Positions 15,554 to 24,074 of a stretch of 43,859 nt of DNA are shown here, one piece after another. Position 1 is the first letter of the stretch; each line of letters starts with the position of its first letter. Location of the stretch: NCBI GenBank assembly GCA_030836155.1, contig JAURQI010000063.1:1-43859 (forward strand), read 5' to 3'. The position numbers and the translations under genes were made by a program. The notes below the pieces were generated by a model. The model saw only the letters and a program-made list of their open reading frames with translations. It was not told the DNA's origin and did no database searches. This DNA is from Crocinitomix sp. (GTDB taxonomy: Bacteria; Bacteroidota; Bacteroidia; Flavobacteriales_D; Crocinitomicaceae).

Positions 15554-16531
15554 ATGCGAATTCGACCGAGAAGAAATCGAAAAAATGAAACAATCCGAAA
15601 TATGGTGGCAGAAACAACATTGCGTCCATCGGATTTAATGTATCCACTTTTTCTGAATTATGGTGAAGGTGCACCTCAAGCTATTCCTTCTTTACCTGGA
15701 ATCTTTCGTTTTTCGCAATCTGATTTAGAACGTGAAATAGAAGAAGCTTTGGAGCTCGGACTTCGCTCATTTGTTCTTTTTCCAGCCGTTCCAGAAAGAT
15801 ATAAGGATCAGCATGCAACTTATTCCAGCAATCCCGACAATTTTTACCTCAAAAGTATTCGGAGAATAAATGAACGTTTTCCTGAAATTGCTTTAATGAG
15901 CGATGTTGCAATGGATCCTTATAGCAGCGATGGTCATGATGGTTTGGTAAAAGATGGTATCATTTTAAATGATGAAACTTTACCGATCTTATCTGAAATG
16001 TCCGTGGCTCAGGCACAAGCAGGAGTCGATATTATTGGTCCTTCTGACATGATGGATGGTAGAGTGGGGAGTATTCGTGATGCGTTAGATCATGCAGGTT
16101 ATGATCATGTTTCTATTATGTCTTATACAGCAAAGTATGCAAGTGCATATTACGGACCGTTTCGTGATGCTTTGGATTCTGCCCCAAAAGCAGGAGACAA
16201 AAAAACGTATCAAATGGATCCTGCAAATAAACAAGAAGCGCTGATAGAAGCAGAATTAGATACTATAGAGGGCGCTGATTTCCTAATGGTTAAGCCGGCA
16301 CTATGCTATCTTGATGTTATTCATTTATTAAAATCAAATAGCAAATTACCAATCGCAGCCTACAACGTGAGTGGTGAATATGCTATGTTAAAAGCGGCTT
16401 GCGAAAAAGGTTGGCTAGATTATGATGTAGCCATGCCAGAAATGCTATTAAGCATTAAACGAGCGGGTGCATCTGTTATCCTGTCTTACTTTGCAAAAGA
16501 TTTTGCTCGGCTTTTCAAAAATAAATTCTAG
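15554..16531 (+). CDS. hemB: Porphobilinogen synthase (delta-aminolevulinic acid dehydratase)
   Basis: 325 residues, the usual length. The cytosolic enzyme condenses two 5-aminolevulinate molecules to porphobilinogen in haem synthesis. The two active-site lysines are Lys194 (in MSYTAKYAS) and Lys247 (in MVKPALC). The metal loop at about 116-130 reads SDVAMDPYSSDGHDG, with Asp in place of the Cys ligands of zinc-type enzymes, so it is of the Cys-free, Mg/other-metal type. IIGPSDMMDGRVGSIR is the other family hallmark. It is monocistronic and convergent with a lipoprotein gene 12 bases away. Confidence 0.97.
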   Translation: MRIRPRRNRKNETIRNMVAETTLRPSDLMYPLFLNYGEGAPQAIPSLPGIFRFSQSDLEREIEEALELGLRSFVLFPAVPERYKDQHATYSSNPDNFYLKSIRRINERFPEIALMSDVAMDPYSSDGHDGLVKDGIILNDETLPILSEMSVAQAQAGVDIIGPSDMMDGRVGSIRDALDHAGYDHVSIMSYTAKYASAYYGPFRDALDSAPKAGDKKTYQMDPANKQEALIEAELDTIEGADFLMVKPALCYLDVIHLLKSNSKLPIAAYNVSGEYAMLKAACEKGWLDYDVAMPEMLLSIKRAGASVILSYFAKDFARLFKNKF

Positions 16532-16543
16532 ATTTCCCCAAGT

Positions 16544-16981
16544 TTATCTTTGAGGGATATATGGGATGACCTCTTGGTAACCTTCCAGAATCAACGAAAT
16601 TTCACCTCCATCATAGGCAAACGCTGAAATGTCAAAAACGAGTGTTTCTTCTATCTGCTCACGGCAGTCGTCCCCATTATTATTGTGGTGCAGACGGATG
16701 GAGCGCTGAGGTGGAATAGATTTGGAAATCATAGGGTGCCCCATTAGCCTAAACTTGTGGTCTTTACATCCTCCAGAATATATGACTTCAAGAGCCATTT
16801 TATTTCCTTTTAACGTTACGTTTTGAATCCCAATCGGTGCAGAACGTCCAGCAGTGTTGAAATTCATAACCAATTCACCTTTTGGGGTGACATCAATGGT
16901 TTCTACCGTTGACTCTTGTTGGTTTTTGCAACCACATAGGATAACCGTAAATATGAATAAGAAGGCGCTTAATTTTTTCAT
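16544..16981 (-). CDS. Small lipoprotein of unknown function
   Basis: 145 residues. Lipoprotein signal with Cys17 (FLFIFTVILCGC), then a beta-rich domain. Two more Cys (82 and 107 region) could form a disulfide. No family recognised. Its start overlaps the upstream gene's stop by 4 bases (ATGA type), so it belongs to the operon running from rsmE downwards. Confidence 0.82.
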   Translation of the reverse strand: MKKLSAFLFIFTVILCGCKNQQESTVETIDVTPKGELVMNFNTAGRSAPIGIQNVTLKGNKMALEVIYSGGCKDHKFRLMGHPMISKSIPPQRSIRLHHNNNGDDCREQIEETLVFDISAFAYDGGEISLILEGYQEVIPYIPQR

Positions 16982-18027
16982 TTTTTTCGTGTTTTAAGAA
17001 ATATCAATACTAAGAGGAACATCATAAATATCCCGCCAATAGTGACGTATCCTGTAGGGAATCCAATCCCTTCTTCCTCTATTTTAACCAAGAGTTCTGG
17101 TTCATTTTTAGATATTGTGTCGTTACGTTCAAAAATAATTTTCTCTTTGAGCAAATCATAATCAAAACGCCATTTCTCCGTTGTTGGAAATATCCGAGTA
17201 AAAATCGGAATTTTATATTTATTCTTATTCAATTTTGACTTTGCACCTTTTAATGCATTTTGAATAACCTTGTCCCATTTATTGTAATGTCGTCCAATGC
17301 TATAAGCGTTATAAGCCTCGGTGTAAGAAATGTAATTTTCTAGAATGACTCCCATTTCATAGCATGCATGCGCCAAAATGGCATCATCGTCATGGATGTA
17401 ATGGATTAAAAGTTTCAGCACTTCATCTAAGTTCTGAAGCGGTTTGATGATCTCTTCCTCAAATTCGGGAGAGTCTTTGTCTAAGGTGAGTAAAGTTGAA
17501 TCGACTTCCCAGTTAAATATGCTATTTTCTTTATACCATTTTGGTGTTTTAGCTTCAGCACGATATGCAATAAAAAGGCGATCAAGAAAATGAAGCTTAG
17601 AGAATTCTAGAATACCCGGACTATTTTTATCCATATTCTCTATGCCTTCGTCATAATCACCATTGAGCAGATTCAAGATCATAAAACTCCACCAATAGTC
17701 ATTTTCGGTATCGTAATCAACATTTAGATTGTTGAAATAATAATTGGACAACTCTAATTCTCCTGCTTTTAAAGAGGTCTCTGCAAAATTAAGACTATCT
17801 ATACGAGACCATTTACGTCGCGGTTTGGCTTCCAAGTTATCTAACTCGCGTTTTAATTCTTCACTATCAAATCCGCGCTGGTAAGTTGTTAGCTTGAACC
17901 ACGGATTGTATTCTGTTTTGTAAGGAGAAGATACTACACGTGTTGAGTCTCCTTGTCCAAAGGACAAAAGAGGAAGAACAAAGAGCGATATGTAAACCCA
18001 AAATCTAATGAGCAGCTGTAAATGCAT
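16978..18027 (-). CDS. Membrane-anchored TPR-like protein of unknown function
   Basis: 349 residues. N-terminal signal or anchor (FWVYISLFVLPLLSFGQ), then an alpha-helical body of paired helices (about 50-280) with TPR-like spacing. One C-terminal transmembrane segment (about 325-343, TIGGIFMMFLLVLIFL) ends in basic residues (KTRKK). The topology implies a large periplasmic domain held in the inner membrane. No catalytic motif was found. It overlaps the DUF4159 gene by 23 bases and the next lipoprotein by 4, a tight operon. Confidence 0.82.
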   Translation of the reverse strand: MHLQLLIRFWVYISLFVLPLLSFGQGDSTRVVSSPYKTEYNPWFKLTTYQRGFDSEELKRELDNLEAKPRRKWSRIDSLNFAETSLKAGELELSNYYFNNLNVDYDTENDYWWSFMILNLLNGDYDEGIENMDKNSPGILEFSKLHFLDRLFIAYRAEAKTPKWYKENSIFNWEVDSTLLTLDKDSPEFEEEIIKPLQNLDEVLKLLIHYIHDDDAILAHACYEMGVILENYISYTEAYNAYSIGRHYNKWDKVIQNALKGAKSKLNKNKYKIPIFTRIFPTTEKWRFDYDLLKEKIIFERNDTISKNEPELLVKIEEEGIGFPTGYVTIGGIFMMFLLVLIFLKTRKK

Positions 18028-18679
18028 ATTCTATAATATTCGCTCCCATTTGAAGCGCCTCTAGTCGTTTCGATTCACTATCCCCATGAACTTCTTGATC
18101 TTCCCAGCCGTCACCAAGGTCAGTTTCATAGGTGTATAAACAAACTAAACGTCCCTCCCAAACTATACCGTATGCCTTTGCTGGTTTATCGTCGTGCTCA
18201 TGAATTTTAGGAATGCCTTTTGCGAACTCGTAAGTTTGATGAAAGAGAGGATGGCTCGGTGGTAATTCAACCAATTCTAATGATGGAAATAACTTTTTTA
18301 ATTCGTTTCGAATAAACTGATCCATCCCATAGTTATCGTCAATGTGCAGAAAACCTCCTCCCATCAAATAATTTCTAAGGTTCTCGACATCTTCACTTGT
18401 GAAAACGACATTGCCATGTCCAGTCATGTGTACAAAAGGATAGTTGAATAATTCAGGATCAGATACGTCAACTGTTGCAACATCCTCCGATATATTGGTC
18501 TTCAGGTTTTTATTACAAAACTTTACAAGGTTCGGCAGAGCCGTTGGATTTGCATACCAATCACCACCGCCGCGATATTTTAATACAGCCACTTGATAAG
18601 AGGCATGACTGTCCTGACCTCGGAGTAATAGTCCCGAAAAAAGTATGGTTAGGATGATAATAAACTTACTGTATGACAT
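18005..18679 (-). CDS. DUF4159 domain-containing protein
   Basis: 224 residues. Signal peptide about 1-21 (IIILTILFSGLLLRGQ), then a DUF4159 domain. Visible family features are the YRGGGDWYANPTALPNL start, the P.VHMTGHGNV segment, the GGFLHIDDNYGMD strand-loop and the VWEGRLVCLYTYETDLGDGWED region. The fold is related to class-I glutamine amidotransferase/ThuA-like domains, but no catalytic Cys is evident. The function is unknown; Bacteroidota members are often near MoxR/DUF58 or membrane-protein operons. It overlaps rsmE by 31 bases. Confidence 0.88.
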   Translation of the reverse strand: MSYSKFIIILTILFSGLLLRGQDSHASYQVAVLKYRGGGDWYANPTALPNLVKFCNKNLKTNISEDVATVDVSDPELFNYPFVHMTGHGNVVFTSEDVENLRNYLMGGGFLHIDDNYGMDQFIRNELKKLFPSLELVELPPSHPLFHQTYEFAKGIPKIHEHDDKPAKAYGIVWEGRLVCLYTYETDLGDGWEDQEVHGDSESKRLEALQMGANIIEYAFTAAH

Positions 18680-19359
18680 GCTACAATACCTGCTGTTTCT
18701 GTTCTTAGCCTGCTTTCTCCCAAACTAACGGGCAGAAAGCCATTTTCTTTTGCTAAGGTAATCTCTTCGGGTGTAAAATCACCCTCTGGTCCTATTAAAA
18801 TTAAGATATTTTTATCAACATTACAGTTCTGGAAGAGCGCTTTTTTAGTATGATCATTTTCACAATGAGCGATAAAGCGCTGTTGATCTGATTCTATATT
18901 GTCAAAAAAGCTATTTAAGGACTGCAACGGATCAATTTGGGTTAAGTAATATTGTCCTGACTGTTTGAGTGCTCCAATGGCTTGTTTTATAAGCTTTTCC
19001 TCGTTAATTGTTTTGCGTTCAGAATTTGAACACAGCAAAGGTGTAATGCGCTGAACCCCAATTTCAATAGCTTTTTCCACAAAGAATGAAAAGCGATCCA
19101 TACTTTTTGTAGGGGCAATAGCAATGTGAAGTTGAGGTTTTTTAGGTTTCGCTGAATCTGTTTCAATAATTTCAAACGCGAGGCTTTTTTTGTGCGCTAT
19201 TTTTATTTCGGCGACATGGTAATTTCCTTTACCATCTAATAGGCCAATGAGCATGCCTTGATCCAATCGTAGGACTCTCACAGCATGGTTTGACTCTTCT
19301 GGTGATAGGACTCCAGAATCAGGGTTTGCACAAAAAAAAGTATGTTTTTCAGTAGACAT
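18649..19359 (-). CDS. rsmE: 16S rRNA (uracil-1498-N3)-methyltransferase
   Basis: 236 residues from ATG 19359. It methylates U1498 of 16S rRNA using S-adenosylmethionine. The N-terminal PUA-like domain (about 1-70, with ESNHAVRVLRLDQG) is followed by the SPOUT methyltransferase domain. That domain has the hallmark IAPTKSMDRFSFFVEKAIEIGV and the C-terminal knot IGPEGDFTPEEI...LGESRLRTETAG. The length fits the family. It is the first gene of the minus-strand operon, divergent from the GT4 gene with only 41 bases between starts. Confidence 0.96.
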   Translation of the reverse strand: MSTEKHTFFCANPDSGVLSPEESNHAVRVLRLDQGMLIGLLDGKGNYHVAEIKIAHKKSLAFEIIETDSAKPKKPQLHIAIAPTKSMDRFSFFVEKAIEIGVQRITPLLCSNSERKTINEEKLIKQAIGALKQSGQYYLTQIDPLQSLNSFFDNIESDQQRFIAHCENDHTKKALFQNCNVDKNILILIGPEGDFTPEEITLAKENGFLPVSLGESRLRTETAGIVACHTVSLLSS

Positions 19360-19371
19360 CAATCAAAAATG

Positions 19372-19379
19372 TACCTTTG
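19372..19379 (+). promoter_or_regulatory. -7 box (TACCTTTG) for the glycosyltransferase operon
   Basis: TACCTTTG, a TAnnTTTG match, ends 21 bases before ATG 19401. Confidence 0.5.
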
Positions 19380-19400
19380 TAGCGCCCAAAGTTGGCAGTT

Positions 19401-20438
19401 ATGGTTCGAACAAAAATAGCATTTTTATACAGTGAAGTAGCAGGATATTTTCTTGCGGCTGCCGCAGAACTATCGAAAAATGCGGATGTATTGATTATTC
19501 GATGGCCAGTTAACAATGAGGCTCCCTTTGATTTTAGCCGCTTCAATGAATTAAAAATTGAAGAAAAGTCGCGATACACAAGACAGTCATTGGCAGAGCG
19601 TGTTCATGATTTTGAACCCGATATAGTGGTTTGCAGTGGATGGATGGATAAAGATTACTTAGCTGTGGTAAAGCAGTTAAAGGGCGAAGTAAAGAAGGTG
19701 TTGACACTTGACAATCATTGGGTAGGAAGTTTGAAACAACGTGTGGCAGCAATGATGTCGCCTTTTATGCTGAAAAGATATTTTACACATGTATGGGTGA
19801 CTGGAAAACCGCAAGCTAAATTTGCCAAAAAACTTGGTTTTGATAATATTTTAACGGGATTTTATTGCGCGGACACTGACCTCTTTAAAGGGAGGTATGA
19901 TCGATCGATTATGGCTAAGGAAAAGAATTTTCCGAAACGATTTTTATTTGTTGCACGATATGTAGAGCATAAAGGGATTTTTGAATTGTGGAGTGCCTTT
20001 CTAACTCTGTTAAAGGAAAACCCAGCGTTAGATTGGGAGCTTTGGTGCTTAGGTACAGGTGATCAATGGGATAATCGTGTTCAACACGAAAAAATTAAAC
20101 ATTTTGGCTTTGTCCAGCCTGATCAAATGGATGAATATATTGCTGCTACAGGTGTTTATGTTTTGCCCAGTAAATTTGAACCTTGGGGAGTAAGCGTGCA
20201 TGAATTTGCTGTAGCTGGATTTCCAGTTGTATTAAGTAATGCGGTGGGAGCAAAAGAAGCTTTTCTTGTGGATAATGGCTGGTCGTTTGATGCATCCTCA
20301 ACAAAAGAACTTAAAGAAGCCATGAAAAAGGTAACAGAATTAAACAGTCAAGAGCTTTGTGAGATGGCGAAAAGAAGTCATAAATTAGGAATGACTTACA
20401 CCACGGGAGATTGGGCAAATAAACTTTTAGAACTTTAG
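19401..20438 (+). CDS. Glycosyltransferase family 4 (GT-B fold)
   Basis: 345 residues from ATG 19401; an in-frame TTG three codons upstream is less likely. The C-terminal half carries the GT4 donor-binding pattern: KRFLFVARYVEHKGIFELWSA (about 175-195), then LCLGTG-like and YVLPSKFEPWGVSVHEFAVAGFPVV (E.FG..V.E type, about 250-275). The N-terminal Rossmann half lacks a clear acceptor signature. It should transfer a sugar from a nucleotide donor to a surface glycan or lipid on the cytosolic face. It is the first gene of a three-gene unit with a thioesterase and a GT9 enzyme. Confidence 0.88.
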   Translation: MVRTKIAFLYSEVAGYFLAAAAELSKNADVLIIRWPVNNEAPFDFSRFNELKIEEKSRYTRQSLAERVHDFEPDIVVCSGWMDKDYLAVVKQLKGEVKKVLTLDNHWVGSLKQRVAAMMSPFMLKRYFTHVWVTGKPQAKFAKKLGFDNILTGFYCADTDLFKGRYDRSIMAKEKNFPKRFLFVARYVEHKGIFELWSAFLTLLKENPALDWELWCLGTGDQWDNRVQHEKIKHFGFVQPDQMDEYIAATGVYVLPSKFEPWGVSVHEFAVAGFPVVLSNAVGAKEAFLVDNGWSFDASSTKELKEAMKKVTELNSQELCEMAKRSHKLGMTYTTGDWANKLLEL

Positions 20439-20439
20439 A

Positions 20440-20850
20440 ATGAGAAATGATATGGAAAAACTGACCATTAAATTGTGCTTGACACAAGATATAGGTGTTC
20501 ACGGAAATTTATTTGGTGGAAACATGCTGGCTTGGTTGGACGAAGCAGCAGCAACATGGGCTTGCAGTGTTTGTAAGAATCCAAATATGGTGACGGCTAA
20601 AATTGATGAAATGATTTTCGAAAGGCCGGTAAAGATTGGAGAGCAAGTCATTATTTATGGAGAAGTAAAGCGAGTAGGGAAGTCATCGATAACAGTTTAT
20701 ATCGAGGCACGTAAAAAAGATTTTTATTCGGGAGAAGAGGAATTGGTTTGTTCTACGTTTTTTACATTTGTTCGTATTGATAGCAACGGAAGATCTATCG
20801 CTATAGACGATACAGTTCGAGAAAAATACGCTCACCTTTCCAAATCTTGA
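20440..20850 (+). CDS. Acyl-CoA thioesterase, hotdog fold (YciA/BFIT-like)
   Basis: 136 residues. Hotdog-fold signature: LTQDIGVHGNLFGGNMLAWLDEAAATWA, with the N/D...G.LFGG...W.DE motif of YciA-type enzymes that hydrolyse acyl-CoA. The length fits. A second in-frame ATG at 20452 is possible. It starts 1 base after the GT4 stop and overlaps the GT9 gene by 4, so the three are co-transcribed, though a metabolic link to glycan synthesis is not obvious. Confidence 0.9.
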   Translation: MRNDMEKLTIKLCLTQDIGVHGNLFGGNMLAWLDEAAATWACSVCKNPNMVTAKIDEMIFERPVKIGEQVIIYGEVKRVGKSSITVYIEARKKDFYSGEEELVCSTFFTFVRIDSNGRSIAIDDTVREKYAHLSKS

Positions 20851-21836
20851 AAAAGGTACTTGTCATACAAACTGCATTTATCGGGGATGTTATTCTTGCT
20901 ACTTCCTTGCTAGAAACATTGCATAAACATTCGAAAGAACAATTACAGATTGATCTTTTAGTAAGAAAAGGTAATGAAGGTCTCCTCGAAGGACATCCTT
21001 TTATAAATGAGGTGTTGATATGGAATAAAAAGAATGGCAAATACCAAGCGCTTCTAAACTTAAAGAAGACCCTACGCAAAACGAAGTATGACATCGTTTA
21101 TAATTTACAGCGATTTGGTGGCACGGGCTGGCTAACATGGCGCTCCGGAGCAAGAACAAAAGTAGGCTTTAAGAAAAATCCTTTTGCTTTTGGCTTCAAT
21201 CGTAAATATGAACATGAGATTGGTACTAGATTACATGAAATAGAGCGCAATTTCCAACTCATAAAAGAGGATTTGAGTCCGAATGCGAGTATAGAGAAAC
21301 CACGTTTATATCCCGGGCTAGAGGAGCTTAATCAAGTGAGGCAATTAACCGATTCAACCGAGCAATATTTTGTTCTTGCACCATCTTCCGTTTGGTTTAC
21401 GAAACAATTGCCTTTTGAAAAGTGGTGTGAGCTAATTAAGACTTTTAATAAAGAGCAACCTATTTATTTGATAGGCGCTCCAAATGATTCTGATTATCTC
21501 AAAACAATTGTTGATTCTTGTAATGATCGCAATGTCATTAACCTCGCAGGAAAATTAAGTTTGCTGGCCTCGGCTGCATTGATTCAAAATGCTGACAGAA
21601 CGTATGTTAACGATTCTGCTCCGCTCCATCTTGCAAGTGCTGTAAATGCTCCCGTAACTGCTTTCTTTTGTTCTACTGTTCCGTCTTTTGGATTTGGCCC
21701 ATTATCTGACGATTCGAAAATTGTTGAAGTCACGGAAAAATTGTATTGCAGACCCTGCGGATTACATGGTCATGCGACTTGTCCAAAAGGGCATTTCAAT
21801 TGTGGTAAACTTATTCATATTTCGAGCCAAAATTGA
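20847..21836 (+). CDS. Glycosyltransferase family 9 (ADP-heptose:LPS heptosyltransferase-like)
   Basis: 329 residues from a TTG start inside a TTGA overlap with the thioesterase stop, which gives the expected first residues MKKVLVIQTAFIGDVILATSLLETL. The GT9 features are the N-terminal IGD motif, LAPSSVWFTKQLPFEKW (about 177-193), the DSAPLHLASAVNAPVTAFF donor-site stretch, and a Cys-rich tail (CRPCGLHGHATCPKGHFNCG) typical of heptosyltransferase II-like proteins. Role: adding a heptose or similar sugar to the lipopolysaccharide core on the cytosolic side of the inner membrane. Confidence 0.92.
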   Translation: MKKVLVIQTAFIGDVILATSLLETLHKHSKEQLQIDLLVRKGNEGLLEGHPFINEVLIWNKKNGKYQALLNLKKTLRKTKYDIVYNLQRFGGTGWLTWRSGARTKVGFKKNPFAFGFNRKYEHEIGTRLHEIERNFQLIKEDLSPNASIEKPRLYPGLEELNQVRQLTDSTEQYFVLAPSSVWFTKQLPFEKWCELIKTFNKEQPIYLIGAPNDSDYLKTIVDSCNDRNVINLAGKLSLLASAALIQNADRTYVNDSAPLHLASAVNAPVTAFFCSTVPSFGFGPLSDDSKIVEVTEKLYCRPCGLHGHATCPKGHFNCGKLIHISSQN

Positions 21837-21859
21837 TCGTATCCATTATACGTTTTATC

Positions 21860-21940
21860 TACGCAAAAAGTAACTTTAGCGTAATTAATCCGTAAATCAT
21901 CTAAATTAATTTGTAGTAAGTATATTTACGCAAGGGTAAC
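21860..21940. promoter_or_regulatory. Pair of TACGCAA...GTAAC direct repeats upstream of the exopolysaccharide-type operon
   Basis: TACGCAAAAAGTAAC (21860-21874) and TACGCAAGGGTAAC (21927-21940) share both ends and lie about 67 bases apart, in the 195-base gap before the operon at 22032. They may be binding sites for an unknown regulator. No clear -7 box was found in this gap. Confidence 0.25.
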
Positions 21941-22031
21941 GAGTAGATTCAATGTATTAATTACCCCTAACTTGATTAAACCAAACTCTTTAAAAGCATT
22001 GATATTTTGAACGTATTAGTGCCGTTGAGAT

Positions 22032-24074
22032 ATGAAAAAAAACCTCCTTATATTAGCCGTGTTCGGCTTTCTAACTGGCTTTGCGCAGAATAAAGATAGC
22101 GTGTTGACCGATAAGTTAGAGGAGTTGACGGCTTTATTCGGTGATTTTTCATATCAAACATTATCATTTGAGGATACGTCTTTATACGTAATTCGAGGCA
22201 TTTCAGAAATTGAGAAACTCGATAACTTTCCCGATCGCTCAACTTATCTCGAGAAAAGAGCTGAACAGCTTGAAAAAGACCTAGGTATTGATTTAGTAGG
22301 TGGTTATATCCAGAACTTTAACCTAGACCCCGTAGAAGATTTACAACAAAATATCAACTATCAGCGTCGTTTGCAGGTTGGTGTGGAATGGGATGTATTG
22401 GATAATGGTTATTTCGATAATAAAATACAGGGTCAAATGCTCCGCGACCGCGTTGAACGTGAGAAATTGAGTAATGATGTTACTCGAGAAGGACAGTATT
22501 ATCTCCATCGTTTTGATCAAACCGTATACACTTTTAGTTTATTGAAAATAGAGGTTTTAAATAACCGCTTTGAAGCTTTACAAAAACAGCATAAATTGAT
22601 TCGTGATCTCGTTTTGCTTCGAAAGTTGAAAAAGGAGCATTTAATAGAGGTTGAGCTGAGAATTGCCCAAGTTGAAAGTTTGGTTCAGGTTTATGAAAGC
22701 TATGCCGAATTCTTGAAAATGGATGAAACAGGACCACGTTTCAAGGCGTTAAATTTGCCCATTATCGACCTTAACTACGAGCGAATCTTTGAGCGCTTAA
22801 ACGCACAAACCGACAGTTTGATGGCCGGACAAACCTATCAATCTTATTATAAATGGTATCATGAGATAGGTCTGCGCCCTTTTGTGAGGTATAGCTATTA
22901 TGACTTGGTAGATGCAGGCATGCAAGATCGTGCATTTTTCTCTGCCGGGTTAAACTTTCGTATGCCACTAAATTTTGATACCGATTTGAATAACCAAGTC
23001 GAGCATGAACGTTGGAAATACGAGAATGAACGTTTTACGAGTAACCGCTCGCAAATTCATGAAGATGTTATTAATACGGCTTATGAATTTCGCTTTGAAT
23101 TAAAGCGCTTTGTGAATAATTATCAAAGCCGTCGTTTGCTCAACGAAAAATTGAGAATCGAAAGGGCGAAGTTGAGATTATCTCATATGGCTCCGGACCC
23201 TTTTGTGGGCATGGATATTTATGATGAACTTATGGAGGTAGATTTAGAATTATTAGAAAGCTTACAACGTCTTTACCTAAAAGCTTTAAAAATTCATACC
23301 CGTATTCCTGGCTCAAGTATAGAAGAACTCATCAAAAGTCAATCCACAGGAGACCTTTACGATTATATTGAACAAGATAAGCGCTCAATTTATATTTGGA
23401 GTAAAACCTTTGAGGATTACAGCCCTGATTTTATTGCAGAGTATGCAATTTATAATGAATTTGACAAATTAATTGTTGCGGTATCGGACACAGATACAAT
23501 GACCACAAAAAAGCATTTTCTAGAATACAGTCAGGATCAACAAGAAGTTTATTTCATGTTAGGGAATAATAAGTTATTTGACCATCCAGATATCAAATCT
23601 TACCTAGCGGATGTTATGGCGAATTACAATGATGTAAAACCAAAGGGTCTTCATATTGATATTGAACCACATACTTTTCCGAATTGGGAGATCGATAGAA
23701 TGCAACTCTTAGATGGTTATGTCGTATTGATAGAGAAGGTAAATGAATTTTGCGCAGCGAATTATTTAAAATTAGAAGTTTCGGTACCAAAGCATTATGA
23801 TCGTCCAATTATGGATAAGATCTACCAATTAGTAGACAAAGTATATTTCATGTGCTATGAAAATGTGGATACAGATTTTTTGGTAAGAAAATTGGAAGCA
23901 TATACCAATGACTACGGGGCCAAGACGGTTATCGCCTTGCGGACTGAGGATTTTGATACTCGTTTGGACATGGAAAATAAGGCGGCTGAATTGAAAGAAA
24001 GATTAAAAGTAAATGAGTTTGCCTTCCACGATATGAAGCGTATGATCAATTTTGATCGAAGAAAAGAAGAATGA
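22032..24074 (+). CDS. TolC-like outer-membrane protein fused to a glycoside-hydrolase-like domain
   Basis: 680 residues. Signal peptide about 1-18. Residues about 25-425 have the TolC-family pattern: long amphipathic helices (130-225 and 325-425) with strand-like segments between (112-128 and 281-313, for example VGVEWDVLDNGYF, FFSAGLNFRMPL). After a short linker, about 448-672 looks like a TIM-barrel glycosidase: strand KGLHIDIEPH (538-547) with paired acids as in GH18/DxE-type sites, then YLKLEVSVPKHYD, VDKVYFMCYENVD and KTVIALRTEDFD. The exact GH family is not assigned. The domain order is unusual for TolC proteins. It is the first gene of a four-gene operon and overlaps the HlyD gene by 4 bases. 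It probably forms the export channel and trims or guides the polymer. Confidence 0.7.
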   Translation: MKKNLLILAVFGFLTGFAQNKDSVLTDKLEELTALFGDFSYQTLSFEDTSLYVIRGISEIEKLDNFPDRSTYLEKRAEQLEKDLGIDLVGGYIQNFNLDPVEDLQQNINYQRRLQVGVEWDVLDNGYFDNKIQGQMLRDRVEREKLSNDVTREGQYYLHRFDQTVYTFSLLKIEVLNNRFEALQKQHKLIRDLVLLRKLKKEHLIEVELRIAQVESLVQVYESYAEFLKMDETGPRFKALNLPIIDLNYERIFERLNAQTDSLMAGQTYQSYYKWYHEIGLRPFVRYSYYDLVDAGMQDRAFFSAGLNFRMPLNFDTDLNNQVEHERWKYENERFTSNRSQIHEDVINTAYEFRFELKRFVNNYQSRRLLNEKLRIERAKLRLSHMAPDPFVGMDIYDELMEVDLELLESLQRLYLKALKIHTRIPGSSIEELIKSQSTGDLYDYIEQDKRSIYIWSKTFEDYSPDFIAEYAIYNEFDKLIVAVSDTDTMTTKKHFLEYSQDQQEVYFMLGNNKLFDHPDIKSYLADVMANYNDVKPKGLHIDIEPHTFPNWEIDRMQLLDGYVVLIEKVNEFCAANYLKLEVSVPKHYDRPIMDKIYQLVDKVYFMCYENVDTDFLVRKLEAYTNDYGAKTVIALRTEDFDTRLDMENKAAELKERLKVNEFAFHDMKRMINFDRRKEE

